From Elgaria multicarinata webbii (taxonomy: Eukaryota > Chordata > Lepidosauria > Squamata > Anguidae), in NCBI RefSeq assembly GCF_023053635.1, contig NC_086178.1, forward strand, positions 29,931,726-29,995,725: a DNA stretch of 64,000 nucleotides, in the 5' to 3' direction. The notes under the pieces were generated by a model that saw only the letters and a list, made by a program, of their open reading frames with translations, did not search any database and was not told where the DNA came from. This document shows, piece by piece, positions 40,523-54,700 of the stretch. Each line of letters begins with the position of its first letter. The first letter of the stretch is position 1. The position numbers and the translations under genes are program-made.

Positions 40523-40892
40523 CAGTGTATTTAGGAGCATAGCCTAAATGTCCTGTTCTGAGTAATTTAATTTCACTGGTAAGGAATTCTTAGGTGTTGC
40601 TTTCACTATTGAAAAGTTTTTCACTTCTCTTGGTGTGCAAACCACTGAAAATGTCGATTTCTCTTATATTGATTAGCCAAGCCTGTTAATTCACAGCAGT
40701 TACCAATGATGAAATACCTTTCAATAAAAGTACTTCTAGTTCAATTAACATTGAGCTCCCCATATAGTAAATTCGAGTAAGATTAATTCAAATACTCTAA
40801 TTCAGCCATGTGTTTCTCTTTTAATGGAACTGCATGTGTGCCTCTTAAAACTATCTTGATAAATTCAATGAAGCAAATTCTGTTTAACAGGC

Positions 40893-41097
40893 TTATAGAG
40901 TGTTAGACTGGGATTTGAAGATCCGGGTTCTGGTCCCCACTCAGCTATGAAGCTCACTGGGTGACTTTGGGCCAGTCACAGACTCTTAGCCCAACCTACC
41001 TCACAGGGTTCTTGTTAGGATAAAATGGAGAGGAGGAGGACTCTGTAAGCCACCTTGGGTTCCTTGCAAGAAGAAAAACAGGATATAAATGTAACAT
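40893..41097 (+). mobile_element. tRNA-derived SINE, family A
   Basis: The best-preserved copy in this window: box A-like 'agagtgttagactgggattt', box B-like 'ggttctggtccccactc', body 'gactttgggccagtcacaga', and the end 'gccaccttgggttccttgca', 'ggatataaatg'. Confidence 0.85.
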
Positions 41098-43618
41098 TTT
41101 TTAAAAAAAATCCTATAACAAGCAGATGGAAGCAAGGAATGAAGATATAGCAATGAGCGGCTGGAAGCTCAGTAAAAGAGAAGTACCCAATTAAGAGGAG
41201 TTATGTTTGCCTGCCGTAGGAGATGATGAACACTGGCATCCTTACTTTGTTATAGATCATGATCTAAAGAAATCACATATGTAGGATAGATGTAGCAGCA
41301 ACTTGACAACCAAAATGAAACGGTATACCTGTAAGCCTAGCTGACCAATGGTGTATTTTTTTTCAGAAAAGCACCAAATTTTTACCATTTGTGAATGCAT
41401 AGTGATCACTTGTATATATTGGATCATGGGATGTTGCTCATGCACAACCAACAGAATTTTTGAGCATGAAATAGCATCAAGACAGAAACACATTTCATGA
41501 ACTCATTAAAAACTCCATGATCTCTTTAAACAACTGCATAATTGTAATTTTTAGAATTGTGCACATAATGTACTTCGAATTTGAAGAAAAACATCAAATT
41601 GCTGGGGAAAATGCATCTCTAAAGGAATCAAACTATTCCTTCAAGTAAAATACGTTAACAGTCGCTGTTGAAATGCCAGCAACTGAATATCTCGTTATGC
41701 AATAGTGTGTGTTTTAACTTTGTCTTAAGCACCACAGGGCTCTCGAAGACAAATGGATAGTTTTTTCTTTGATAATATGCACTTTGCTTAATGTGATTGT
41801 CTGCACTGGGGGGGAAATCATGAATTGATTTTGATAATAAATGAAAGACTGAGTGCTATTTTAATCAGAACAATGTAGGTTCCCCCACTCCCCACGGCAG
41901 CTTAATGGATCCAAAGTTAGGTGCACAAAATGCCTTTATTTTGTCCAAGCAGAAATAGAAAGCAGTTCCTAGTATACAGCAGCTGGATTCATTTATACAG
42001 ATCATTAATTTGTTTACACACATTAAAAGGAGAAGTTACATCCCTTAAAATTCCATTGCCTTCGGTAGTTAAACTCTCTTTCATGGGATTGTCAGATGAA
42101 AAATTCAAATGCAAGGTACATACTGATAAGGGATTGTAATTCAGGAACTTCAGTTGCACACCAAACTCTTTGAAAAAGGAAATGTTCCTTGCCTTAATCC
42201 AGAGCTCCATGTAAGTATTTCCCTGGTAGTTTCAGTGGCTGGTTAAATCTTTGGTAAATAATGTGCACGTAGGCCTATGACTTCCATTGAAATGAACAGA
42301 GGAAGCTGATTCAGGAAGGGAAGGAAGCTTGAAGCTCTGATCCCTAGACCAGGAGTAGCATACATGAGCATAATAGTGTATACGTCCCCCCTTTTTTTAT
42401 TACAAAGGAGAATAAGTCATTGTGTACATGGAGCACTTTCATTTGCTCTTAGCCAGCAAGGGTGAACTTGCTTATGAAAGCAGGTTTTGGTCTGGAGATT
42501 GCTTGCCTCAATCCAGACTCATCTGCAAAATGGTGATGTGCCACAGGTAATCTGAAATAACATTGCCGACACTGTTCAACAAGAGAAAGGCGGGTGTGGG
42601 AGTGGGTATTCAGCATGCTATAGCACTTGAGTATTCTGGGCCTTTGGCTGCAATCCTATGCACACTTACCTGGGAGTAAGCCCCACTAAGACTTATTTTT
42701 GAGTAAAAATGCATAGTATTGTACCATTAGTGCCTGTCCTTCAGCATTCATTCTGTGGAATGAAATACAAGGTTATTTGTCGAATTACATGGAAATGTGA
42801 TGGTCCCTGGCCTGACTTGATAACCCTAAGGCGACCCACCCAATTGTACATGATTGTATCTTTTAAAACAATGGTTCTCAAACCCAGGGTGGGCCTCTGT
42901 AAGGCCCCTCCCCCCACAGAGGCAACAAAGACACAATGAAAGCTGCTGTGTTGACAATGCTAATTCTCACTCGTCAAAGAAAGAAAAGAACCATGATAAA
43001 GTCTTCGTTGCCCGCAGGAACAAAATGCTCATGAACAGCAGTGGGTGATGGAAGCATGATTAGTAGCTAGTCGGGTGCCTTGGACTGAAATGGTGCTTTA
43101 ATCTCAAAATTATGTAAACAAAAAATCTGTATTCACTAATCAGTGGGGTCCCACCACTATGGGCTATTCAACAGTCGAATGCAACCATGTATACAGTGCC
43201 AGGCAAATGTAGCAGAACAGGCTGGAGTATAGAGAGAAGGTAGGAGAGATCTTTCTACTTGCATTATAACCAAACCCAGCACAAATCTGTTTTCAATTAT
43301 TTTCAAGAGCTCCTAGTGGAGGATTGTGTGCGAGTTCTAGGACAAACGCACACTGCAAATGCATATGGACCTATTTCCACAAATCAGCTTATAAATTGTT
43401 TTGTAGCCACACTGCTACAAAAGGGCAGTGTTGTGCAAATGGAAGGCTGCAACTTTTGGCGTGCCACTACAGGTGCATGCACAAAACCGATAGTTGGCTT
43501 CATCATATATATGTTATGTTCAGTGCTTGCTTGTTCTCTCTTAGCCAGCACAGGATAACTGAAAACCATGGAAGTCATGGATGAGAGGAGAGTTGTGAGT
43601 TTTGGGTCCAGCCTATAC
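41098..43618. other. space between SSR3 and KCNAB1, no gene seen
   Basis: Mostly unique AT-rich sequence, with a short inverted-repeat family piece at 42650-42720 ('gcaatcctatgcacacttac', 'gcccc actaagactta' type). Open frames at 41921-42210 and 43259-43629 have no recognisable domain. The 3' UTR ends of either gene could extend into this region. Confidence 0.45.
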
Positions 43619-43918
43619 AGGGTAACCATATGAAAAGGAGGTCAGGGCTCCTGTATCTGTCACAGTTGTATAGAAAAGGGAATTTCAAGAGGTGTCATTC
43701 CCTCTTCATCACAACCATTGAAGCTGCAGGAGCCCTGGGCTCTCTTGTATCTGGTTATTCTACAAAAGAGGGCAGGGCTCCTGCAGCTTTTAACTGTTGT
43801 GATGAAGAGGGAATGTCACCAGGTGCTGCATGCATACAAATGACCCCTGCTGAAATTCCCTTTTCTATGCAACTGTTAAAGATGCAGGAGCCCTGTCCTC
43901 CTTTTCATATGTTCACCC
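43619..43918. mobile_element. palindromic TA-flanked MITE, copy 4
   Basis: About 300 bp from GGGTAACCATATGAAAAGG to CCTTTTCATATGTTCACCC, with the 'caggtgctgcatgcatacaa' type middle. The two arms pair almost along their whole length around a centre near 43757-43770. Confidence 0.85.
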
Positions 43919-45698
43919 CCAATACTGTAACAATCATAAATACAGTGTACAAATGTAAGGGGTGGGGATTTCACTCAATTATGATGGAAGTCCTCCCAAT
44001 CTGGCTTTCCAAAACCCCTCACAATCATGGGATCCCAGCATAAGGGATAGAAAACGAAACCCTTTCACCTAGGTGCATATCTGGTCTTCAGAAAAAGTGT
44101 ACAACAACTGCACATTATGTACATTCTTTATACATTATAATAAGTTTGAATAATCAAAGTTGCAGTAGCTATGTCTACAAGCTGCCAAAAGAAAAGCAGG
44201 TTTAAATAAAAGCATCTAATTATGGCATGTTGATTTCCATTTTTTGTAGCAGCAGTAATTTTGATCTTAATTTGATTTACTTAGCTAAGATTCTGTTGCA
44301 CATTCAGCCTGATCTTAAGCATCTTGAATCAGATGTGACTCTGTTTATATTGTTGGTGCTTGGCTTTAATAAAGTGAAGCATTGCAGGCTTTGTCCCTTC
44401 ACTTTTTTTTTTTTTTGCACTATAGATAATGGGGACAATCCAGGCAAGGTTAAGCATTTTAAGTCCTATTATTTCAATGGGAGTGTAAAGCATATTCTTA
44501 ATTTATTTAAAGCATCTTTACCTTGCTCTTTGGCCCCCCAAAGTTCCCAAAGCTGCTTAGTTAAGATCAATATAAACAAGATAGACCCTGCCTGCAGGCT
44601 CACAAACAGTCTGCAATCCTATAAGCCTTGAGATTGGTGTATGCTCCATTGAACCAAGGATGTTCATTTCCGAGTAGATGTGCAAAGGATTCCATTGTTA
44701 ACCTTGCTTAACACTGCAGACCTGTGAATGTTTGCTCAGAAGTAAGTCCCGCTATTTCAATAAGTCTTACTCCCAGAGAAGAGTGCATCAGTCTAAAGAT
44801 ACAATCCTATGCTTGTTTAGACAGGAAAAAAGGCCTATGACTTTTATAGGCCTTTTTCCTGTCTAACCATAGTGCTTAGCTTTGGCTAGATCAAGCTTCC
44901 TTTCACTCTCTCTTATTTTTTTTAAAGGAAAGTGCAAATACAAACAAGTCTAAAATCCTAAAATAACTAGCAGACGTACATGCCAATCGCTGTAATTCCT
45001 TAATTAATTTTTCTGCTTTTAAATGGAAAGCCCTTTTTCCAGCCAGAGCCCAAACTAGACTAGTTATCTAGAACTCAATTCAGCATAAAAAAAAATGCAA
45101 ATGGAAAAACCTGAACTTGCTCATCCTTGTGATAGCTTGAAGCATCTTTACACTTGAAATTGTTTAGTAATATGTCTTTAACTGTATCTGGCTTTTTGTT
45201 CATTGAAAAAATATATCTGTACATCCTTCTTTTAATTTCTAAGTACCTAAACCCTAGAAATCTTTTATTGTTTCTTTACATGTGTATTTTCACTGCATAA
45301 ATAGGAAGTCCCAAGAGGAAAAGTAAGAATCAATGGGGACACGACCTGGTGGGAAGTTCTCTTGCACAAGCTCTATTGAATTGAATGTTAGTGCATGTCG
45401 TGCATATTTCATTCATTCCATTGAGGCTTGCACAGGAGAAGCTCCTGCTGAGCTGTGCTCATTGACTGGAGTTGAGAGTTGGATCGAAACTCAAGTCTTT
45501 AATAATATATTTTTTAAAAAAGAAGAAGCAAAGATGATCTGTTATTTAGGGAGACCGGCTGTGCTGTTGAATTTGAGCGGAGCACACCACCTTGAAGAAC
45601 CACTGCTGAATAATTCTAACAGGATAGTTTTGACTCAGTACTGTACTATGTACGGAGCACTATTTTAGCCATGCAGTCCAGTTTAATCATGCAATGTA
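43919..45698 (-). other. KCNAB1: KCNAB1 3' flank, probable 3' UTR
   Basis: Lies directly 3' of the KCNAB1 stop codon on the reverse strand. A reverse-strand AATAAA (tttatt at about 45263-45268) lies some 430 bases after the stop and could end the mRNA. Short 'gcaatcctat' type inverted repeats occur at 44610-44690 and 44700-44880, including a hairpin 'aggcctatgacttttatagg' near 44834. No other gene. Confidence 0.4.
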
Positions 45699-45788
45699 TT
45701 AGGATCTGTAGTCCTTCTTGCTGAAAGGCTTGTTCCCCAAAATATTATCGATCTCATTCACGATGTGGGATGTCATCTTCGGAAGAAC
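45699..45788 (-). CDS. KCNAB1: KCNAB1 terminal coding exon
   Basis: Encodes [19 protein letters not shown] and the conserved end [10 protein letters not shown], then TAA (45699-45701). Acceptor is cccacag|GTT. It is separated from the previous exon by an intron of only about 200 bp. Confidence 0.97.
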   Translation of the reverse strand, partial: VLPKMTSHIVNEIDNILGNKPFSKKDYRS

Positions 45789-48700
45789 CTGTGGGCGTAA
45801 GAAGCAGACATGTGTTTTACCCAGGGTTAGTCTGTGCTTTAAATATATATATTAAATTATGATCCTGCTCTGAAGCAGCTCAAGAACAGCTGAATTCTGT
45901 GATATGTTCAATTTACAAAATGTATATACATTTAAAGTAATTAACAAAAAATCCTATTGTTAATCACACAGAAGGGTTTTATACTTACCTGTATGGCACC
46001 AAGATTCTCTATTAGTTGCTCCGGATTGGAAGATCCAAGGAGAACAGAACTTACACCCTCATTACGTAGACACCATGCTGGGAAGACAGAAAGCACATGG
46101 CTGTTAGGTGGTGGGCAGAACCATCCAGAGTCCCATCTCATGCAGTTGTCAAGGGGTGTACGGATTTTGCAAAATCCCTTCTGCCTATGTTTTGTGCATT
46201 GTCAGGTGCCTTCTGTTGTGTGCTTGTTGATAGAACCAGATATTTTTGGTATGAGAATTCAGTTTGTTTGCAAATGCACATTTGTGCAATTGCACAGTAG
46301 CACAAATGTGTAGCTGTGCAAATCTCCCACTAAAAGTTAAAACACACACCAAACAGTCTGCGGAATCTGTGCAATCTGGAAAAAGGAATCTGCAGGATTC
46401 ATAGAAATCCAAACACATTTGACTCTGTTGCCAATTTCTCTGACATCCCTAGTCTGATAAGGACATTTCAAGATGGAAGGTTTTGTCAGCAATACGCCTG
46501 CTAAATCGGCACACATCACACCCAAAAAGCCTTCTAGCATTGTTGTGATAGCAAGGAGGGCTGGCCCTGCCATTAGGCAGAGGGATGCAACTGCCCTAGT
46601 AGATTTCCTGAAGGGCAGCTCAGCCACAGCCGCCTCCTGCTGGTCCTCCAGAGCCCTACAGCAATGGCCTTCTGTAGGAGGGCAGAGCTGTGCATGTGCC
46701 ACAATGCCTCCCCTCCCCTCTCTAAATTACCCTGCTGGCCTCAGATGTGGTAGAAGATGGCATGCCCCTTTCTGGCATTGAAGTAAGATTCAACTGCTGG
46801 CCCTTTCAGCTTCTACACATGGAGTGGGGGCACCAAATGCCTTGATAGCAAGATAAGAAACTGTGTGGCACTTTGCACGTTAAAGAAATGTCATCGGGGG
46901 GAAAAGGCTCATTCCCCATTGAAATTTCTATTCCTTCGTGCAGCCTTCCCTGACTTGGTGCCCTCCAGATCTGTTGGACTACAACTCCCAGCATGCCCCA
47001 GCCAACCCCATAATGGTACCCTCCCATGTGACAAGCTAGAACTCTGAGCCCTCACAGGGAAAGCACCCACTCTGAAGTTTTGTAACTCCATTCCTCCAAT
47101 CTGTGTATATTGACTGGCGTGATGATCCTTCACATGAATATATGCACAGGCGCATCTTGGACGATGATGCACGTGGTGGCTCTTCTGGATGGGGACCCTT
47201 GATGGGGTTCTTATTGGATGGGGATGACTTGGGGGTGGGGTGCCATTTATTGTTTTCCCTTAGGCAACAAAATGCCTTAGGCCAGCCTTGTGCACCTCTT
47301 AACCCACTTGTGCACCCTGTTCCATAGCCTACTGCTTGTTGAGGTATGACTCTGACTGTTAACTGCTTTCTGATTGGAAGACTGGGATACAAGTATTTTA
47401 GCAAACAACCATACATAACATTATTAGTTCAAAGGAGAGGGTGAGAGGCGGACTGAAACTTATTCTATGCAGTCACACTCTGTAACTTCTTTCATCCATG
47501 AAATGTTTGGCGTCATCAAGAAATGTCCTTCACTTTCTCCCTGACAGCAAGTCATGAGACATTCCTTCCTTCCCTGATTTGCAAAGCAGTGAAATAGCTT
47601 TCCAGCTTCCATCATGTGATTTTAAGAAGTTATTCCTGCACTGACTGCATTAATGGATTGTTTAAAACAAAACAAAAAACAAAACCCTGTTAGGATCAGG
47701 AGTGATGTCCCGAAGGGTATTTAAACTCCGTAGGATTGTTTATGTGCTACCCCATCATTGATATGAAACATTTAAATTGTGTCTTTGGCTAGGCAAAGAA
47801 AAAGACAGCACAGTTAAAAATGATTAATGGCCTCTTGAATTTCTGTGCTGTGTTAGCTATATTTTACCAGCCTGAGTCAATCAGCGCTGCCCAGCTGCTG
47901 GGAGAGACGCCTGTGACAAAAGGCGAAAAAACACGCACACAGCGCTGCTGCTGATTATTTCATAGCAGTTGCCAGTCCAACTCTGTTGCTCTCGTCCATA
48001 AAAATGGAGATCACTTTTGCCTAAAGATGATAGAGTTCTGCAGTGGAATCTAGGATGACTCTGTATATATCTGCATTGCATAGACAGGCAAGTACAGTTA
48101 TGGCCCACACATAAGACCAGGAACATATTTGCAACATGGGCTGCCTCCCACATCCGTAATACAATCCCATCACATACATATAGGGCTCCATCATGCGTAA
48201 TCTCCCCCCTGCTTTGTCTCCGTGTTTTTTACCTCCAATTTTCTTTTGCTTGTTTGCTCTTCCGTTCCGCCCCGCCCCTTCTCTTTCTCTCTCCAGTTCA
48301 TTGGTTGCTCCTCCCCCCTTTTAACAAGACAGGTCCTGTCAGATGAGTACTTCAAGCAGACCACCCTTCTGCCCGACAAAAATGGAGCGACCTTTTAGTT
48401 TGGTGCTTTGGGGGAACTGAGGGAGTACAATCTGCAGAGATTTGGGCATTGTACAATTTTTAAAAAATGCTTTAGAGCTTGGGATGCAAGGTTTTGGTTT
48501 AATATTGAGGCTTGGAGCTGGCTGTTGGGAGAGATCACTTTTCCCTGCCAGGACCTGGTGCAATCCATTCAAGCCAACAGCAAGGCTCCTGTCACAGCAC
48601 ATGCCCCCAACAAAGGAAAACACACTTAGGGAAAATAATCCAGACTTTAGGCATTCTAGGAAAAGACAGAAAAGGCTGGGGAAGAGGCGGGGTGTCAGCA

Positions 48701-51700
48701 AGACAGGCACGGCATCATATGAGTATCGTGCTGCAAATCTGCACACCAGGCATGACGAGAGTGCGATAAAACGCTGGTGTGATGGAGCTCATAATCCCAT
48801 GAGTTATGAAAGAAAAGTTTCCATTTTAATTCTGAAACTACACCATGGCCCACACTGGAACTTTTCTAGTGTGCCGCCCCCCTCCCCCACAAACCCCCCC
48901 ACATCTCTCTCTCTCTGCTATGTTTATTTAACATAGCTTCCAGCCTGAAGATGCGTCCTACAAAGCTTGCGGATCGTTTAATAACTTCTTGGTTTTTTGG
49001 TCCGTCGGTCCTAATAATGGTATTATCCTCTTGATTAGAATTGTTATCCTAATGGGCCAACACAGCTGCAAACATTTAACTTATAGACCAATTAAAGTAT
49101 TTCCCCCTCTATCCCCTGGCCATTTTTTCAGCAAAAAGCCACCAAAGGTCAGGAAGAGCTTTTAAATATTTTGAATTCATAGCTTTAAATGCTTGCGGGC
49201 CATTCTGTTTATAAATCTGTGCATATCTCTTTTTCAGAGCACGTTTCTCCATAAAGCAGATGGAATTTCAGACTGACAATGGTCTCAGACCCCTGGAATT
49301 CTGTTCTTACAAACTTCTGCTATCTTGATGGTTATTTATCTTCAACTAGGCAACAATCACTAATTTTAAGTCACAGCTCCCTGAAGCGGAAAGCTAGGCT
49401 AGAATGAGCTGTCACTTTGGATGTACCCTTTGCAAGGCTCTATATTACCCCAAGGGAATGTCCTTTTTAAGTTTCATTTTGTTCGTGGACTGAAATGGAA
49501 GAAAAATATTTAATGATATTACTCAAGGCCTCAGTAGGTCAACTGTAGATTTAGTTTGTATTCATATTGGGAGGGCCATGTGAGCACAAAGTCACAGCAG
49601 CTCAGAATTACTATATTGAGAACCTGTGCGGGGCCAGTGGCCAGTGTGTTGAACTTTGGCCTGAAAGACCTAGGATGTAGGACTGGTGGCCATGTGTCCT
49701 ACTTTACAAAGGTCTGGCCACTATTTAAAGAGATATCCTTTTGAAGATAAAGAACCATGGGAAGGAAGAGGAGGGGCCTTGAAGGTGCAAGACACACACA
49801 AAAAGGCAATCAGAAATCAAGGGCAATTCACCACTTCACATTTCCAAATTGTTTTGAGAAGCCCTTGCTTATGAATTGCCCTTTATTTATTTATTTATTA
49901 AATTTATATACCGCCCCATAGCCGAAGCTCTCTGCAAGGTTTACAAAAGTTAAAACAGTGAACATAAAAAAAATAAAAATACAAATTTAAAACAAATGAT
50001 AAAGAGACATTCACAAAATGTGTCCAGAACCATAAACACTGGTGAATGTGTCTTCTTTTTCTTTTTTTGGTCTTGCGTTGCCTTTTCTAGGTGTTTATAA
50101 ATTCCTTTTATTGTTGTTGGCCTTTAAGTTGCTCATCTATAGTTAGCACCTGGGTGGCAGACTGAGCAGGCAGACATCTCGCCTGGTCACAGTTCTTCCC
50201 CATAGTAAATTTATAGTAAATTTTATATTTCTACTTCAATTATTTCTAAGGGTGTGCATATTAGCATATTCAATTTTTTATGCACATCCCTGCCTTTATG
50301 TCTTTTTTTTTTTTTTTTTGGAGATGGGTTTCCTCTTTTTTGGTGATGCATAAGTGGCCACCCTAACAGGATTCAGTATGCTATCTTTACTGAGTGTTAG
50401 AGAGGCAGTAAAAGCTTTTCATCGTCATCATCACCATCTTCCTGTACATGAGCATATGCTGGTCATTGGACAGTTCTTTGCACATTTCAGAAATGCAATT
50501 ATCCCACACCAGTTACTGTCGTTTAATCAGGTCTCAAGCTGTGCTCCACCTCAGTGTGAAGTATGAATTGTCTCAGCTTGAAACAGGGCCTTTATCTCAA
50601 TTGCCCCAAGGTGATGAATGGTCCCCTTCTAGAACAATATCACAAAAGAGGAGAAAAAGTATTCTCTGGTATCTAGAAAAACTTTTATTGGGCCCAAAGT
50701 GTTTGGGAAAGAAATTTCCATCCTCAGGGACCACTTGTTTTTCTCCAAATATAATGCAGAAAATCCTACTGATGCTTCCTCTGTTGCAAAAGATGTTTGG
50801 GACAACTACTCCCATCAACCTTGACCACTGACCATGCTGGCTGGGGCTGAGTGTTGTAATCCAAGGTTGGGGAAGGGTTGTTTAGAAATTGTAGCTCCAA
50901 CTTGTTGTTGGCTTTAAGACACATATTTTTAGATTGTCTTTTGGACTTTCTGGTTTGTCTTTTAGTTCCTTTGTGAAAAGGATACTGTGAGGCGTCATCA
51001 CACGAGGGGAAATCGTGTTTCGTTATCGCTGCTTCTCTGACCCCGCTTTTGTCCCTCATTACTTCCTCTTCTGCCCCAAGGGGAAAGAGGAACTAAACAA
51101 AGACCATGTGGCCCATTCAGGGAACATTTTAATTGTGCTGCTTTTCCTGCATACAGCAGGAGATCGCAGCACATTCCTTTTTTAAAAAAGTCGGACTAAA
51201 AGGGGTCTATTTTGTGCAAGAAAAACGAGAGGAAGGAGCGGGAGGCGGTTGTCGCTGTCTAAAGGACATGCACAATCTATAAGTGGGCAGTAGCAAGCAT
51301 GCGATAAAACGCTCATCTGATGAACCTCTGTATCAATGGTTATGATTTTGTTATGCTTCAATTTGTTTAATTAGGTCTACAATGTTTAACTGATAAATAA
51401 CTTGGATTAATTTACTGAAAAAACTTAAACATGCCCCTCATCAACCAGTCAGCAGAAAAGCAAAACAAAACTTTGGGTTAGATCCAGACTTGGTCATGAT
51501 TTCAGTGGGTCTACTCTAAGGGCGATCCTACGTCTGTTTAGACAAAAAAAACCCAGCCATGCTGGCTGTGGCATGCTGGGTGTTATCAGCCTTTTTTCTG
51601 TCTAAACATGCATATTATTATTATTATTATTATTATTATTTTATTTATATAGGTTCATGGTGCTGTACAGAACAAAATAAAAAAGAATACAAAACACCCT

Positions 51701-54700
51701 GCCATATGGCTTACATTCTAAAATCACAATAACAAACAAACAGGGAGGGGAAAGGCCAACCAGCATGGGGGACAATAAAACTAACAATAAAAACTAGTAT
51801 CGTCACACTACGGATTATAAGCTTTCGAGAAAAGAAACGTTTTCAACTGAGATCGACATTGCGGTTCACAGATGCACTGGAAGAGAATTCCAGGCATAGA
51901 GGGCAGCGAGCAAAAACGGGCGAAGACGAGCGAGAGAAGTAGAAATTCTTGGGCGAGTAAGAGACAGTGTTATGAGAGCGAAGGTTGCGAGCAGGACAGT
52001 AAGGTGAAATAAGAGACAAGAGATAGGGAGAAGCCAGACCATGACAAGCTTTAAAAGTCCAAAGGAGAAGCTTGTATTGAATTCTGTAGGAGATAGGGAG
52101 CCAGTGAAGGGATTTTAGAAGTGGGGTGACGTGATCAAAACGATGAGCCAGAAAAATAATCTTAGCTGCAGAATGATGCATGGAAACCAATGGGGAAAGA
52201 TGAGAAGAAGGAAGACCAGTCAACAGGAGATTACAATAGTCCAAGCGTGAAATAACTAAAGCATGAACGAGAGTCATGGCTTGGTTATTGTGGTTAAACC
52301 ACAATAAGTTGGTTGGATCCAGACTTAATCATATCTAGAGTAGACCCACTGAAATCAATAGGTAACTGAAGACCCACTGAAATCAATTTAGTAACTTAAG
52401 TTTCATCTATTTCAGTGGGTCTATTCTAAGTATGACTAAGTCTGGATCCATGCTACAGTTTTTAATGCAGGTACTTAGAAAAGCTGCAGGTAGCCATCAC
52501 CATCTTCAAAGAAGCTATCCCTACTCTCTCTTGCACAGGAGAGAGGATGCTTGCTGTGAAATGCATCACCACCTAAAAACTAGGAACATTTGCCTTTTGC
52601 TTCTGAAATATTGTTTCCCCCCCATATGCAAATATATCACTGAATCAATATCAAGTATTCAGCCAAATCATGGATTGCAAATCTCAGCTTGCCTTTTTTC
52701 AAGTATTTCACCTTCAGCCTCGGAAAACCAGCACAAAATAGTTTTGCATGCATAAGCGCATAACTAAATAAGAGTTGGGATCCGAGGCCACCATGACCCA
52801 CACTCAAGCAAGGTATTAGATCACAGAGTTCTCCACAGCGACACTTTCTAGTATTTTCATACGAATGAAAACAGTTCCCTCCTCCGCACGAGAACAAGCT
52901 GACAATGTCAGCCAAAGCCAGGCGTCACCAAGTAAAAGGGATAGCATTAAACACAAGGAATGGAGAAAGAGAGGACTTCTAGAATTTCTCACCCACTGCT
53001 AGCTGAGGTAGTGTGCATCCGAGACGTTCAGCAATCGGGAAGAGATCTTTCAGCTTCAACTGCTGCTTCCTTCCTTCCTCGCTCACAATCTTCTCCTTGA
53101 GCCACTGATAGCACTGGCAAATCAGCAAAACACAGTGGGGAATCAACATGAGTGCAAAAGTAAGAATGGAATAGGGGTGCACAGCCTCAGGCCAGAGGTC
53201 CCAATCCAGCCATCTGGGGTTCCCCAGGCAGCACCCCTTTTCTCTGATTGCCCATTGGTGGTTTCCCCTTGTTTCCTCCCTCCTCCCCTGTTTCTAAAAC
53301 TCCTTCTCTTAAGGCTTAGTAACTGGAAGTAAGAACTAAGTCAAACTATGCTGGCATTCTGCCCCTGCTGCCTTTGCCTCTGGGCCTGCCCATCACTGGA
53401 ATGTGGCCCCCAAGAGCATCTCCGAAACTGCATTCAGCCCTTGGGCTGAATGAGGTTCAGTATCCCTGTCTGAAACCATACTCAAATCGTGGCCCTTAAC
53501 TCTTGCCTTCACGTAGCATCGCTGCCATTTTTACAGCCTCATCAGAGGACGCTCACCATGGGTAGTGGCAAGCCATTGCATGAGCTCTACCATTTCCCTG
53601 CCAGCAGCATCAGGGCCGGCCACGCTCACTGCAGGATGGCCCCCGCTCAGTATGGGTGGGCAGGGGAAACTGGCCAAAGGGATGCCGATATACCCATGAT
53701 GAGACGGACATACAAACGAGCTCGGAGGAGCACCGTCCTCTTTGGCCAGGACCTGCAAAACTATAGTGCTCCTTGGTTGAAGTGAGAACTTTGTTGGGTT
53801 CACTCTGGAGAAACAAAGGACCCCTAAAGGCAAGATTATTGAGGGCAGTGCTGGCTCCAGCTTCTGGAGGGCCCTTGGGCAAGAAGACACGCTCCATGGG
53901 CCTTCCTCCCTCAGCAAGTCTACCTTCTCACCACCATTGGTCCTCATCCTGTTTCTCATCACTACTACCACTTGCCTGCTTGACAAGCAGAAATCCAGCG
54001 ATCCAACAAGCAATGATATCTGCTGCTCTTCCTTCTTGCCACCACCCTTGTCTGAGACAGAGCGAGAGGAAGGTGGACAAGCAGGCTGCAATGGTGGAGA
54101 GGAGAAACAACGCTCTCGGGGGCTCTTGTCAGTGGGCCCTCGCTGGGGACGTGAGCCCTCGACAAGCATCCAAACATGCCTACCCTTGACATCAGCCCTG
54201 ATCAAGGGCTTGGAAGGTGCTGTGTGTCTGTGTGTGCAGCAGGGATGGGGAGAAGGTTAGAACATAAGAAGAGCCATGCTGGATCAGACCAATGGTCCAT
54301 TTAATCCAGCAACTCTGGCCCGCTTGCATTGGCTGCCTGTATTTTTCAGAGCCCAATTAAAGGTGCTGGTTTTAACCTATAAAGCCTTATATGGCTTGGA
54401 ACCACAATACCCAATGGAACGCCTTTCCTGACATGAACCTATCCGAACACTACGTTCAACATTTAAGGTCCTCCTCTGGGTGCCTACTCTGAGGGAAGCT
54501 CAGAGGGTGGCAACAAGAGAAAGGGCATTCTCTGTGGTGGCCTCCAACTGTGGAACAATCTCTCTGATGAGGTCCGCCTGGCGCCGACATTGTCATCTTT
54601 TCGGTGCCAGGTCCAGACTTTTCTCTTTTCCCAGGCATTTAGCAATATGTAATGAGCCTGGGTCTGGTTTTTTGGCTCATCGTTTCTACAGTTGATATAG

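Noticed and set aside
53531-54205. 224-residue reverse-strand frame in a KCNAB1 intron
   Set aside because: Several frames on both strands are open over the same GC-rich stretch, the sequence is low in recognisable motifs, and no splice sites or homologues come to mind.
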